Made by a program: the position numbers and the translations under genes. A stretch of 64,000 bases of DNA from UBA12202 sp002691725 (lineage in GTDB: Bacteria; Pseudomonadota; Alphaproteobacteria; Puniceispirillales; UBA1172): NCBI GenBank assembly GCA_965660675.1, contig CBFIAU010000007.1, positions 1-64,000 of the forward strand. Reading direction: 5' to 3'. The notes beneath the pieces are model-generated. The model was not told the origin of the DNA. It searched no databases and worked only from the letters and a program-made list of their open reading frames with translations. Position 1 is the stretch's first letter, and the number at the start of each line of letters is the position of its first letter. This document shows, in pieces, positions 43,307-52,961 of this stretch.

Positions 43307-44962
43307 TCAACGCTGGCTGGTTTCGTAATGCGTATTCTGCCAAACAGGCAAATCGATGCGCGGCAAAGGTGACTTTCCAAGAATTGCATCGCTCATCTTT
43401 TCGGCGATCATGATGGTTGGGCTATTGGTGTTGCCATTTGTTGCCATCGGCATGACCGAAGCGTCAACGACTCTTAATTTGTTAATTCCATGCACTCTAC
43501 CATGCACATCAACCACTGCCCTGCAATCACTTTTTGCGCCCATCTTCGCCGTGCCCGAAAGATGCCATTGCGAGGCCAGGTTGCTGGCAAGACATTGATC
43601 CAGCTCATTGTCAGATTGCGCTGCCTTGCCGGGAAAGATTTCGTCACCGCATAGCGGCTCAAAGGCTGGCTGTTTGACTAGTTCACGGACAATCCTGATG
43701 CCTTTGCGCAGCTTGTCACGGTCACGCGAGTCTTTCATGTAATTGACCAAAATGCGCGGCGGTGAGGCGGGGTTAGTGTCACGCAGAGTAATGCTGCCCC
43801 TGCTATATGTTCGCATCAGCCCGACATGGATTTGAAAGGCATGTTCTGGCAATGGCTCCCATGTCTCGTCATCCACGGCAACGGGTGAGATCGTGAGCTG
43901 TATATCTGGATATTCAACGCCAGCCGCCGACCGTAAACAAGCGACCGTCTCAAATTGGTTTGAGGCACAAATGCCATCACGCCACAACAACCACCGGATA
44001 CCGGCAAGCGTCCGCCCCAAAAGCCGCGTATGCGGCCATATCGAAACCGGCTCATTACAACGGAATTTCAGGACAAAATCAGGGTGATCATTAAGATTCT
44101 GGCCAACACCCGGCAGGTCTGCCAGCACCTCAATGCCCATCGCTTTCAGGTCAAGCGCAGGCCCAACCCCAGACAGCATCAACAAGTGCGGGCTACCAAC
44201 AGCACCGGCGCTGAGGATAACTTCGGTTTTTGCATTGACATCAAAAGTCTGGCCATTTGCCATTGTATAGCGAATGCCAATCGCGGTTTTGCCATCAAAT
44301 AAAATTTTCTCAACCTGAGCTTTTGTGATGATGTGGAGATTTTTGCGCGACCGCGCCGGGTCTAAATAAGCAATGGCGGTACTGCTTCTCGCCCCATTGT
44401 GGATGCTCATATCGAGAACCCCAAACCCCTCTTGACGATAGCCGCAAATATCCTCAGTGATGGGATAACCTGCCTCTTTGCCTGCATCCATAAAGGCCTT
44501 GTAAATCGGGTTTTGTGGTGATGGTCGATTGACATTAACAGGCCCGCCACCGCCACGGTATTCTGTCTCGCCGCCCGAATAGTTTTCCATGCGTTTGAAA
44601 TAGGGCAAGACATCCGCATAGCCCCAGCCTTCGCATCCTGACTGCCGCCAGCCTTCAAAATCCAGCGCATGACCCCGAATAAAAACCATGCCGTTTATAG
44701 ACGAAGACCCGCCAAGCGTCTTGCCGCGATCATGAGTCATGACGCGCCCGCCTAATTCTGGTTCAGGTTCACCCTTAAATGCCCAGTTATGCCGCGTGCT
44801 TTGCAGATTTTGCAACACGGCGGCAGGGATTTTCAAAGACAAGGCGTTGTTTTTTGGCCCTGCCTCAATCAGAAGAACACGATGCTTACCATCATGGGAC
44901 AACCGATTGGCAAGAACACAGCCTGCTGAACCAGCCCCGACAATTATATAGTCATAATCCAT
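43307..44962 (-). CDS. betA: choline dehydrogenase-type GMC oxidoreductase
   Basis: 551 residues. The FAD motif is YIIVGAGSAGCVLANRLS (5-22). The GMC signatures HDRGKTLGGSSSINGMVFIR and GAVGSPHLLMLSGVGP are BetA-like, and the catalytic His region is QWHLSGTAKMG, ending with VDASVMP..NTNSPTIMIAEK. It is expected to oxidise choline to betaine aldehyde, or another primary alcohol. It lies downstream of a BetI-like repressor on the same strand, which supports choline. No betB is adjacent. Confidence 0.8.
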   Translation of the reverse strand: MDYDYIIVGAGSAGCVLANRLSHDGKHRVLLIEAGPKNNALSLKIPAAVLQNLQSTRHNWAFKGEPEPELGGRVMTHDRGKTLGGSSSINGMVFIRGHALDFEGWRQSGCEGWGYADVLPYFKRMENYSGGETEYRGGGGPVNVNRPSPQNPIYKAFMDAGKEAGYPITEDICGYRQEGFGVLDMSIHNGARSSTAIAYLDPARSRKNLHIITKAQVEKILFDGKTAIGIRYTMANGQTFDVNAKTEVILSAGAVGSPHLLMLSGVGPALDLKAMGIEVLADLPGVGQNLNDHPDFVLKFRCNEPVSIWPHTRLLGRTLAGIRWLLWRDGICASNQFETVACLRSAAGVEYPDIQLTISPVAVDDETWEPLPEHAFQIHVGLMRTYSRGSITLRDTNPASPPRILVNYMKDSRDRDKLRKGIRIVRELVKQPAFEPLCGDEIFPGKAAQSDNELDQCLASNLASQWHLSGTAKMGAKSDCRAVVDVHGRVHGINKLRVVDASVMPMATNGNTNSPTIMIAEKMSDAILGKSPLPRIDLPVWQNTHYETSQR

Positions 44963-45136
44963 GAAATCTTTTCCATCTACTTTTTGCGCTGGTAATGTTT
45001 CATCAACATTTGCAAGCTTAACCCGACATTAAAAATCAATTTACAACAAAACTTACCTTTTGACAATAAACTTACCAATAGTTAGCCTATTTAATTCATG
45101 AAGTCGCCGCAAAAAATTAGCCTTGCATTAATTCGA

Positions 45137-45814
45137 TCAGAATGCGGTCTGTTGAAAGAGTTTTGAGCTCAAGGCTATATCGGCAACCGCATTGATCTTC
45201 TGACGCGCGGCACGGTGATATTCACGTTGCTGATCAGAAGCACCAGTCAGCTTAAGCGCTGTAAATTCAAACTCATCAAGCGCTTTATCACAATCAGGGG
45301 TTATGGCAAATAACCCCGCCCGAACCCAAATCCCATCAATTAAAATACCAAGAATATTGGCAACATCAGAAACCTTATCAGCATCCAGAAAATGCTTCAG
45401 CTCATGCGATAGATTGCTTTTAATGCGGGCATTATTGACGGCCTGCACACGCTGACACATGGCATTATGCGGGACTTCTGCCAATAGCGATACCCATGCT
45501 TGGCAGACTTCCCTGTTGTAGATGGTTTTGGAAAAATTGGCATAGGCGATGGCCCAGAACCGTTCATAAGGTGTTTCTGTATGGCGGATCAATTCAACTA
45601 AAGACATGCTCAAAAGCGAATTTGACCTGCGGAATACCGCCTCCAATAATGCGCTTTTGTCCTTGAAATGATGCAACACCACGCCTTTGGAAACACCAGC
45701 GATTTCTCCGACCTTCTCAAGAGTAGTGCCTCTCAATCCGTATCTTATCACCGCTTCAAACGCAGCTTGCGAAAGCTCATGGCGTCGGATTGAGCGGATT
45801 GACCGTGCTTGCAT
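45137..45814 (-). CDS. TetR-family regulator, BetI-like
   Basis: 225 residues. The N-terminal TetR helix-turn-helix (SQAAFEAVIRYGLRGTTLEK, then VGEIAGVSKGVVLHHFKDKSALL) and the RRHELSQAA start resemble BetI. The C-terminal ligand domain is long and helical. It precedes betA by 174 nt on the same strand and probably represses it until choline is present. No clear ribosome binding site is visible before the ATG. Confidence 0.75.
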   Translation of the reverse strand: MQARSIRSIRRHELSQAAFEAVIRYGLRGTTLEKVGEIAGVSKGVVLHHFKDKSALLEAVFRRSNSLLSMSLVELIRHTETPYERFWAIAYANFSKTIYNREVCQAWVSLLAEVPHNAMCQRVQAVNNARIKSNLSHELKHFLDADKVSDVANILGILIDGIWVRAGLFAITPDCDKALDEFEFTALKLTGASDQQREYHRAARQKINAVADIALSSKLFQQTAF

Positions 45815-45902
45815 GATGCGACTTTATCCTCTCCGAGAAGAAAACCAATTTTATCGATAACGCCCATAGGGAAAGATGTCTATACTTGATTAGCATTGCG
45901 TG

Positions 45903-45947
45903 TGACCCTTGTCTGGCCCTTGTCTGGCCCTTGTCTGACCCTTGTTT
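45903..45947 (+). repeat. 11-bp tandem repeat, four units
   Basis: The unit CCCTTGTCTGG is repeated about four times with small changes in the last units. It lies between the BetI-like gene start and the end of the GcvT-family gene, 90-130 nt upstream of the regulator. Confidence 0.8.
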
Positions 45948-45951
45948 ACCG

Positions 45952-47118
45952 TCAGGGAATAGTGCGATCAAGCCCCCTGACAATACGGTGATCTCTGTCA
46001 TAGAACGGCGTTTCCACGATGTCGCAATCATGCAAACTGCCATCAGGGAGCCGCAGCGTCATCTTGCGCCCCACCCAGTCACCGGGTGCGTGAAACCGCG
46101 CATAGCCTATCCCCAGACCTAGTGTTGGCGATGGCACACCTGCGGTGATCTGGCCAACCTCAGTGCCTGCATCAAGGATACTGCTTCCCGAAGACGGCGT
46201 TGCCGTGGCGCAGGTAAGCCCCTTCAACAAAGGCCGCTGATCGGCGTTAATCAAAGCATCACGTCCGATAAAGCTCTCATTCTCAAAATCGACAAAACTG
46301 CCAAGCCCCGCCTCAAATGGCGTCATCGTTATGTCCATATCCGTTGTATTGCCCAGAATACCGCCCTCAATCCGGCGAATAGTCATTGCACGAGTGGAAG
46401 AAAACTCCATCCCGAACGGCGCGCCCGCCTGCATCAGATGATCCCATAACGCGAGATGATCCGTGCTGGCGCCGCCACAATAAATCTCAAACCCCAGCTC
46501 ATTAGTGAAGCCAGAACGTGAAACATAGAGGCTCTGGCCACCAAGATCAAAGTATCCGGATCTGAAATATTTCATATTTTCATCAATTTTACCTGCCGAA
46601 GCCGCTTTCATGATATCAAAAGACGCTGGCCCCTGGATTTGCAGCACCCGTGAGTTTGGATCCGAAATCTCAACGTCAAAGCCGCCACTATGCGCCATCA
46701 GCCAAGTTTCAAATGGGCCGTCAGCCTGCACATACCAGTACCGATTGGGTGCAAGTTTGAATATCACGCCATCCATGAAAATGCCGCCCTGCGGTGTGCA
46801 GGCAAGCGCGTAATACCCACGGCCTTCTGTCATTGTCGACACTTTGCGGGTCAGCACCTTTTCCAGAAACGGTATGGCATCTGGCCCGGAAATTTCGACC
46901 GGTTTTTCTGGCACATCAAAAATTAACGCCTTGCGGCGCAGTGTCCAGTATTTAGCCAGAAAATCTTCCTCATTATATACAGCAAAAAATCGACCTGCAT
47001 AAATACCGCGAACCATTTTGGACGTGTCATGGCGCTCAATGAAGGGGGATTCCTCAAATCGCCTTGCACTAATGGCAATCGTATTCTCAAAGTCTTTTTC
47101 TTCCTGAAAATTCGCCAT
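45952..47118 (-). CDS. GcvT-family aminomethyltransferase-like protein
   Basis: 388 residues. Blocks VEISGPDAIPFLEKVLTRKV, TPQGGIFMDGVIFKLAPNRYW, VLQIQGPASFDIM, SRSGFTNELGFEIYCGG and the C-terminal VGQITAGVPSPTLGLGIGYA show the folate-dependent GcvT/DmdA fold. It lacks the DmdA-specific RRTPYT and ML-NDP blocks. It probably transfers a C1 unit from an N-methyl or similar substrate to tetrahydrofolate. Next to betI and betA, demethylation of a betaine breakdown product is a fair guess. Confidence 0.8.
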   Translation of the reverse strand: MANFQEEKDFENTIAISARRFEESPFIERHDTSKMVRGIYAGRFFAVYNEEDFLAKYWTLRRKALIFDVPEKPVEISGPDAIPFLEKVLTRKVSTMTEGRGYYALACTPQGGIFMDGVIFKLAPNRYWYVQADGPFETWLMAHSGGFDVEISDPNSRVLQIQGPASFDIMKAASAGKIDENMKYFRSGYFDLGGQSLYVSRSGFTNELGFEIYCGGASTDHLALWDHLMQAGAPFGMEFSSTRAMTIRRIEGGILGNTTDMDITMTPFEAGLGSFVDFENESFIGRDALINADQRPLLKGLTCATATPSSGSSILDAGTEVGQITAGVPSPTLGLGIGYARFHAPGDWVGRKMTLRLPDGSLHDCDIVETPFYDRDHRIVRGLDRTIP

Positions 47119-47317
47119 CTCAATCTTCCTTTCTGAACTTTCTTTAGAGTGAGATCACTCTCACGGAAAGAACAATGGACTAAAAACTTACCATTGAACA
47201 GTATTATTTCAATGTCTCTTATTCAAAAGCTGACAATAAAGGGTGAGCCATGAAAAATGAATATGATCGAAGTCTCATTTTGGGGTCAAGATAAAGGGGG
47301 GTGACAAAAATAGCATC

Positions 47318-47917
47318 TTAGCGGCTAGTGGCAAATCGGATAGCATCCTCAAGCCGGTCGTCACCCCAGAATATCTCATCACCTATTGAAAATGACGGCG
47401 CGCCGAAGACGCCACATTCTCTTGCTGCTTCTGTATTGGCTTCGTATTCGCCCTGAACAGCATCGTCCTCCGCCTGATCGATGATCGCATCATAATCGCA
47501 TTTCATTGCCTGCAGCGTCTGCCGAAGATTGTCCTTAGAGCCAGCTTCCAATCCAGACAGAAACCAGAGCCGATAAGTGTGCTCAAAATACTCCAGATAT
47601 CTGCCTTGCCGGTTCAAGACAATGCCAACTTTGTTGGCTTGGTCAAAGGCTTGCAGCGGATAAGGCACTGGCATGTTAGGCTTGGGCAAGCCATAGAAAT
47701 CGGCGCGCCGTTCAATATCGCGCCACATGTAATCCACTTTGGATTTTTTGGAAGGGGGAAATGGAATATTGTCCATTGATTTCATAATGGCACGAATACT
47801 AATCGGCTTGATTGAAAATATCAGCCCCATATCACGGCGTATAGCATTGATGCGAAGCGCGGTCAGGTAAGTATAGGTGCTACCTATGGAAAGCCAAGCT
47901 GTAATGGGTTGGGTCAT
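47318..47917 (-). CDS. 2-hydroxychromene-2-carboxylate isomerase / DsbA-like protein
   Basis: 199 residues from the ATG at 47917, with AGGTGA 8-9 nt upstream; a GTG 12 nt earlier overlaps that site. A thioredoxin fold with SIGSTYTYL at the glutathione-activating serine position, MDNIPFPP, RADFYGLP and a C-terminal CGVFGAPSFSIGDEIFWGDDRL match the HCCA isomerase/GST-kappa family. It catalyses glutathione-dependent isomerisation of aromatic ring-cleavage products. The true substrate is unknown. Confidence 0.8.
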   Translation of the reverse strand: MTQPITAWLSIGSTYTYLTALRINAIRRDMGLIFSIKPISIRAIMKSMDNIPFPPSKKSKVDYMWRDIERRADFYGLPKPNMPVPYPLQAFDQANKVGIVLNRQGRYLEYFEHTYRLWFLSGLEAGSKDNLRQTLQAMKCDYDAIIDQAEDDAVQGEYEANTEAARECGVFGAPSFSIGDEIFWGDDRLEDAIRFATSR

Positions 47918-48251
47918 ACTAAACGTCACCTACTTTTTAACGCAATTTATGTTACATACCTTAATTTTACCGTCAACAGGCAGATTTTATATGCCAGTCT
48001 GTTTATATGCCAATCTGTAAATATGCCAGTCTGTTGGTTTTGGCGGGCTCTTTATTGCTCTGATCAGGGGTGCGCTTACATGGCCAGCCTTTACCATCAG
48101 ATTGCCAGGCGTTATGCTTTGTATTAGCTTAGTTGGGTCGGCTTTTACCAGATATTTTATGACGCGAATATGACTTGCGAGGCGGCGCTATATCAATGCC
48201 GTATGGCAAGACCGTATCAATAGAAATCAAATTATGCAGGGTGAAGGCCAG
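47918..48251. promoter_or_regulatory. divergent promoter region with 16-bp direct repeats
   Basis: It lies between the isomerase and the AraC-type regulator. Three consecutive 16-bp units at 47988-48003, 48004-48019 and 48020-48035 share the core ATATGCCAGTCTGT, with one or two changes. AraC-family proteins commonly bind direct repeats, so this is a candidate binding array. The rest of the region shows no gene. Confidence 0.5.
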
Positions 48252-49238
48252 ATGATCATTGCGGAACGATCCATAGCCATACTAATATTTGATCACGTCC
48301 ACCTCATTGATGTTGCTGGCCCTGCTGAGGCGTTTAACGAGGCTCATGGCTTTGCTCCATTCACATATGATATTCAATTTTTTTCAGTTGATGATGCGCC
48401 TGTTCACGCATCATGTGGATTAAAATTATCACCTGGCATTAGCTTTAATGATGTCGCCAAATGTGATGACCTCTTGATCACTGGCGGTGTTGGAGTTGAT
48501 CACCTGCTTTACTCAGCCCCGCTCTTAAAACTAATTGCTGATTGGCTAGATACGCACCCAACAGGGCGGCTTATCTCGGTATGTTCGGGGGCGCTTCTTT
48601 TGGTAAAAGCTGGTATCCTTGATGGTAAAACAGCAACAACACATTGGCGCCGCGCGCAATTTGCCAAAGATATGGGCGGCAATATTAAATGGGATACAGA
48701 ACAGATTTTCACCCAGAATGATCGCCTCTTTTGTTCTGCCGGTATAACCAGCGGTATTGATCTTGCCTTACATATTATCGGCATGGATTGTGGGCGGCCT
48801 GCGGCGATCAAGATCGCGCAGGAATTGGTTGTTCCGATGCAGAGAAGTGGCAGCCAAAGCCAACACGCGCTACTGTTGCGATCACATGAGCTGGCGAGCG
48901 CGCGATTACAACCCCTGGTCACTAGTATCTCGGAAAACCCAAGCCATGTGTGGAGCTTGGAGGCAATGTCGAATATCGTTAACTTAACGCCGCGGACATT
49001 GTGTCGGCAAATGAGGAAAGATATGGGCATCTCGCCGTCTAAATTTGTTGAACTGGTGCGGCTTCATTATGCCGTCAATCTGATCGAAACAGATGCTAGT
49101 GTTGAGGTGGTTGCAATGAAATCTGGCTTTGGCTCTGTACAGCGGCTAAACAGGGCAACACAGCGCCATTTCGGCATGTCGTCACAACAACTAAGCTCGC
49201 TCGTCTCAACAAAAATGGCGCATCATATCCCCCTCTGA
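48252..49238 (+). CDS. GlxA-type AraC-family regulator with DJ-1/PfpI domain
   Basis: 328 residues from the ATG at 48252 (GGTGAAGG upstream; an in-frame ATG at 48234 is possible). The N-terminal DJ-1/PfpI-like domain reads IAILIFDHVHLIDVAGPAEAF and has the elbow SVCSGALLLVKAGILDG (about 115-131) with its cysteine. The C-terminal AraC helix-turn-helix reads NIVNLTPRTLCRQMRKDMGI and ends in FGSVQRLNRATQRHFG. It probably controls the divergent isomerase gene or itself. The effector is unknown. Confidence 0.8.
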   Translation: MIIAERSIAILIFDHVHLIDVAGPAEAFNEAHGFAPFTYDIQFFSVDDAPVHASCGLKLSPGISFNDVAKCDDLLITGGVGVDHLLYSAPLLKLIADWLDTHPTGRLISVCSGALLLVKAGILDGKTATTHWRRAQFAKDMGGNIKWDTEQIFTQNDRLFCSAGITSGIDLALHIIGMDCGRPAAIKIAQELVVPMQRSGSQSQHALLLRSHELASARLQPLVTSISENPSHVWSLEAMSNIVNLTPRTLCRQMRKDMGISPSKFVELVRLHYAVNLIETDASVEVVAMKSGFGSVQRLNRATQRHFGMSSQQLSSLVSTKMAHHIPL

Positions 49239-49243
49239 ACAGA

Positions 49244-50419
49244 TCAAGACGGTATCCGCCTTTCTATGACGAAGCCTATGGTGGGGAGCGTTAGCACTAT
49301 GACGGCGCTGATGAGTAATAAATAAGGCCAAGACAGAAACGCAAAAATAGGCGCTGAGCATAACACAAAGATTGTTGAAAGCACCGCTAAGCCTGTTTCA
49401 TTCAAGCCTTGGACAGAGGCGCGCAAGGAATTGTCCTTGATCAGATTAATGCCATGGGTGCCGCCAAGAAACATGAAATTCCAGCTAATACCCGATGCGA
49501 TGAGCGGTATATAAAACGCCAGACTAACCAAAGACATGACGCCGCCAACTGAACCCAGAATAAAGCCCATAAACTGAAACCCCACGCCTAGACAAATAAC
49601 CCATTGAAAGCCAATTTTCTGGATGACTTGTCCAGTAATCAGGCCGGGCGCAAACATGGCGAGCAAATGCAGGCTGATCAAATGGGCGGAATGAGTCGGG
49701 GTAAATCCGCTATCAACCATGGCAATAGATGCTGGCATCATCGTCAACAGCATAGCCCCGTGACCCGCGCTTGTTGTCAATAATACCAAAGGGATTGTCG
49801 GCAGGGTAAATAATCGGCGCAACTCTGATCGCCATTGTTGTTTTGGCACGGCAGAAACCTCGGCGGCTGGCATGTTCAAGCCTAAAAGAATGGCTGTCCC
49901 CACTATGCCAATAGCGCAAACAATCATATAGGCGCCTGCAAAATGCACAGGCGCAAGCAGGTTGGTGCTAATGGCGAAAAACATGCCGCCAATAGGAACA
50001 GCGATCAATCCTGATGCTAATGTCAGTGAACTTGCGGAGGCTTTGAGATGTTCGGTGGCGGCTTCGGCGGCGGCGTATCGGAAAAAATTTATCCCAAGCA
50101 GACCAAGACCAATGAGGGCTTGGCATAACGTAAACCCCCAGAATGATGCGGCGATAATTGTCATAACCGAACCGATGCCGCCTAGTGCCATAGAGATTGA
50201 GCAAACCATGAAGCCAAAGCGGCGGCCATATCTTATCATCAAGCGTGAAATCATGGCGGCAAAAATCGCCGCAGATGCCATCTGCACCGCCGCCGGAATA
50301 GTCGCCATCCAATTAGCAGGGGCAATCATCAACCCCGTCAGACCCGATGCCACAACAACGATTGGTATTGCTGTCTCCAACACAATATTGGCAAGAATGA
50401 TGATGCAGAAATTGCGCAT
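49244..50419 (-). CDS. MFS transporter
   Basis: 391 residues with twelve predicted spans. The loop between spans 2 and 3 carries MIRYGRRFGFMVC, the usual MFS motif A position, and the second half repeats the pattern around VIQKIGFQWVICLG. It is likely an efflux pump for a small molecule. It converges on the AraC-type gene with 5 nt between stops. Substrate unknown. Confidence 0.75.
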   Translation of the reverse strand: MRNFCIIILANIVLETAIPIVVVASGLTGLMIAPANWMATIPAAVQMASAAIFAAMISRLMIRYGRRFGFMVCSISMALGGIGSVMTIIAASFWGFTLCQALIGLGLLGINFFRYAAAEAATEHLKASASSLTLASGLIAVPIGGMFFAISTNLLAPVHFAGAYMIVCAIGIVGTAILLGLNMPAAEVSAVPKQQWRSELRRLFTLPTIPLVLLTTSAGHGAMLLTMMPASIAMVDSGFTPTHSAHLISLHLLAMFAPGLITGQVIQKIGFQWVICLGVGFQFMGFILGSVGGVMSLVSLAFYIPLIASGISWNFMFLGGTHGINLIKDNSLRASVQGLNETGLAVLSTIFVLCSAPIFAFLSWPYLLLISAVIVLTLPTIGFVIERRIPS

Positions 50420-50680
50420 ATATAGCCTCCAAGATGCCTATTATAACGCCGCCATGCCGAAGCCAAAGGACATAACCATATCAATTTGAGACAAAGATTT
50501 ATTTTCAAAGAATGGCCTGATAGCGACAAACATCTATCAATATTCTTGATCTATAACTTGCTTGCCAATGTCGGATTTGTCTTTACAGTGAATATTATTG
50601 CCGTGTGCGTTAGGCATCGCGTTTACAGTTTTCCTTTTTTATACCATCACGTCACGAACTAGCATAAATGGAGGGTATCC

Positions 50681-51100
50681 ATGTCATCACCAGAACATCA
50701 TACAGGAGGATACCATTGTGGCGGTGTCCGTTATGTGGCGCACGGCGCCTTGCGGCCCATATTAATTTGTCATTGCCATGATTGCATGAAAATCATCGGC
50801 ACCAGCATTGCGGCAACATCAGCACCCATGGCTAATGTTGAGATCACTGGCGACAGCTTAAAATGGTACCAAAGCTCAGACATCGCAGAACGCGGCTTTT
50901 GCGATATTTGCAGTGCTTCGCTTTTCTATAAGCCGCTTTACCATCAACACATATCCATCACGGCAGGTACGCTCGATGATGCTAGCGTTCTTACCTGTGG
51001 CGGGCAAATCTTTGCGCATGACCATCCAGGATTTATGCCAATACCGGATGATGTGCCGCATATTGATGAAAAGTACAAGGCGTTTAAAAACAAAACCTAA
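50681..51100 (+). CDS. GFA / CENP-V family zinc protein
   Basis: 139 residues. Zinc-binding cysteines are C13 (YHCGG), C30, C32 and C35 (ICHCHDCMK), and C74 and C77 (FCDICSASLF). GGAGG lies upstream of the ATG. It is the second GFA-family member in the window, not closely similar to the one at 37989-38417. Substrate unknown; such proteins are proposed to act on glutathione adducts. It converges on glpK. Confidence 0.75.
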   Translation: MSSPEHHTGGYHCGGVRYVAHGALRPILICHCHDCMKIIGTSIAATSAPMANVEITGDSLKWYQSSDIAERGFCDICSASLFYKPLYHQHISITAGTLDDASVLTCGGQIFAHDHPGFMPIPDDVPHIDEKYKAFKNKT

Positions 51101-51163
51101 CAGCAAGACAGCAAAAGCAAAGCGCCAGCATCCAGCCAGCGCCAGCGTATCTCTGACCATCAA

Positions 51164-52678
51164 TCAATGGAGCAATTTTGCGATAGCGTCCTGCCAGCCT
51201 GCATAGGCCTTATCAGCTTCTTCTGCGGAAAGTTGCGGCTCAAACCGCCGTTCAAGCCGCCAATTTTTAGCAAACTCATCCGGCGGCGCGCAAATCCCTT
51301 GTGCCAGACCAGCCAGATAGGCCGCACCTGACGCTGTTGTTTCGGTCACAACGGGGCGGTCAACCGGAGCCAGCAGTTGATTGGCGAGTGTCTGCATCGC
51401 CCAGTCATTCGCCACCATGCCGCCATCAATGCGAAGAACCGTTTGGCTTTCCCCCGACCGTTCACCTGACCAGTCAGCGCGCATGGCTTCCACCAGGTCG
51501 CGGGTCTGATAGGCGACGCTTTCAAGGGCTGCCTTGGCAAACTCCGCAGGCCCGGTATTTCGGGTCAGACCAAAGATTGCCCCGCGACATTCAGTGTTCC
51601 AGTAAGGCGCGCCAAGCCCGGTAAAGGCAGGCACCAGATAAACCTGTTCGGTCGGGCTGGCGGTTTGGGCAAGCGCTTCGGTTTCGGCGGCCGAGCTGAT
51701 AATCTTCAGCCCGTCACGCAGCCACTGCACCACCGCACCAGCGATAAAGATTGATCCTTCCAGCGCATAGGTCGGCTTGCCATCAAGCTGATAGGCAATG
51801 GTGGTGAGCAGTTTATTACTGGAGAAAACCGGCGCCTCACCCGTATTCATCAGCGCAAAACACCCTGTCCCATAGGTTGATTTCATCATGCCTGAGGCAA
51901 AACACGCCTGCCCCACGGTAGCGGCTTGCTGGTCGCCGGCGACCCCCATGATCGGCAATGCCACACCGTCAAAAAAATCAGGCTCGGTTGTCCCGAACAG
52001 CCCAGAGCTATCGCGCACTTCAGGGAGCATATGCGCCGGAATATCCAACATGTTAAGAAGCTCAGAATCCCAGCTCCCTTCAATAATGTTATACATCATT
52101 GTGCGGGCAGCGTTCGTTGCATCAGTGACATGCGCTTTGCCGCCAGTGAGCCGCCAGATCAGATAGCTGTCAACCGTCCCAAAGAGCAGATCGCCAGCCT
52201 CAGCCCTGGCCCTTGCCCCCTCAACATTATTGAGAATCCAGCTCAGCTTTGTTGCCGAAAAATAAGGGTCAAGCAGTAATCCCGTTTTGGCTGTGACCAT
52301 GGCTTCATGACCAGCCTCTTGCAGTTGCTTGCAGAACTCTGCCGTGCGCCGATCCTGCCAGACAATAGCCCGATATAGTGGCGCACCAGTATGACGATCC
52401 CAGACAACCGTGGTTTCGCGCTGATTGGTGATCCCTATCGCGGCAATATCCTTGGCTGTGATATTGGCGCGCGCAATCGCCTGCTGGCACATAGCAACCG
52501 TCGTTGACCATAAATCTTCGGCGTCATGTTCGACCCAGCCTGATTGCGGAAAATGCTGATCAAACTCTTGCTGTGCGGTTGCAATCGGGGTCAGCATCTG
52601 ATCAAAAACAATGGCGCGGGTGGATGTTGTTCCCTGATCAATCGCCAGAATAAAATCTTTAGATACGGGATTAGACAT
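51164..52678 (-). CDS. glpK: glycerol kinase
   Basis: 504 residues from the ATG at 52678; a longer frame to 52762 lies inside the preceding gene. FGGY-kinase motifs are ILAIDQGTTSTRAIVFD (10-26), GWVEHDAEDLW, ITNQRETTVVWD, FSATKLSWIL, MGVAGDQQAATVGQACF and LRIDGGMVANDWAMQ. It phosphorylates glycerol to glycerol-3-phosphate in the cytoplasm. It is the last gene of the glpVSTPQU-K operon, 4 nt after glpU, and feeds GlpD encoded divergently. Confidence 0.92.
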   Translation of the reverse strand: MSNPVSKDFILAIDQGTTSTRAIVFDQMLTPIATAQQEFDQHFPQSGWVEHDAEDLWSTTVAMCQQAIARANITAKDIAAIGITNQRETTVVWDRHTGAPLYRAIVWQDRRTAEFCKQLQEAGHEAMVTAKTGLLLDPYFSATKLSWILNNVEGARARAEAGDLLFGTVDSYLIWRLTGGKAHVTDATNAARTMMYNIIEGSWDSELLNMLDIPAHMLPEVRDSSGLFGTTEPDFFDGVALPIMGVAGDQQAATVGQACFASGMMKSTYGTGCFALMNTGEAPVFSSNKLLTTIAYQLDGKPTYALEGSIFIAGAVVQWLRDGLKIISSAAETEALAQTASPTEQVYLVPAFTGLGAPYWNTECRGAIFGLTRNTGPAEFAKAALESVAYQTRDLVEAMRADWSGERSGESQTVLRIDGGMVANDWAMQTLANQLLAPVDRPVVTETTASGAAYLAGLAQGICAPPDEFAKNWRLERRFEPQLSAEEADKAYAGWQDAIAKLLH

Positions 52679-52682
52679 GAGC

Positions 52683-52961
52683 TTACACCTTCCAGAAACA
52701 GAACGCGCTTCCAAAAATTGAGAGAGCGAGTGGCCACCATAATGGCGTACCAAACAGCCCAAGCCAAAGCAGAAAAATATAGCTGCTGCCTAAAAGGGAA
52801 ATGAACAGCCTGTCGCCACGAGTTGTTGTCAGGCCGAGGACACCACGGCGTTCCTGGCCGCCAGGGAATTTAATCTCAAGGATGATCAGCACCGCCATCG
52901 CAGAAAAAATACCGATAAAGACAAGGGCTGTCGGCCATGTCCATGCCATCCATGTCAGCAT
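52683..52961 (-). CDS. glpU: GlpU, small DUF2160 membrane protein
   Basis: 92 residues with three predicted spans. MLTWMAWTWPTALVFIG, IILEIKFPGGQERRGVLGL (about 27-45) and LLGSSYIFLLWLGL are typical of the DUF2160 family found in GlpSTPQV glycerol operons. It overlaps glpQ by one base (TAATG). It is thought to be an accessory subunit of the importer, and its exact role is not established. Confidence 0.8.
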   Translation of the reverse strand: MLTWMAWTWPTALVFIGIFSAMAVLIILEIKFPGGQERRGVLGLTTTRGDRLFISLLGSSYIFLLWLGLFGTPLWWPLALSIFGSAFCFWKV

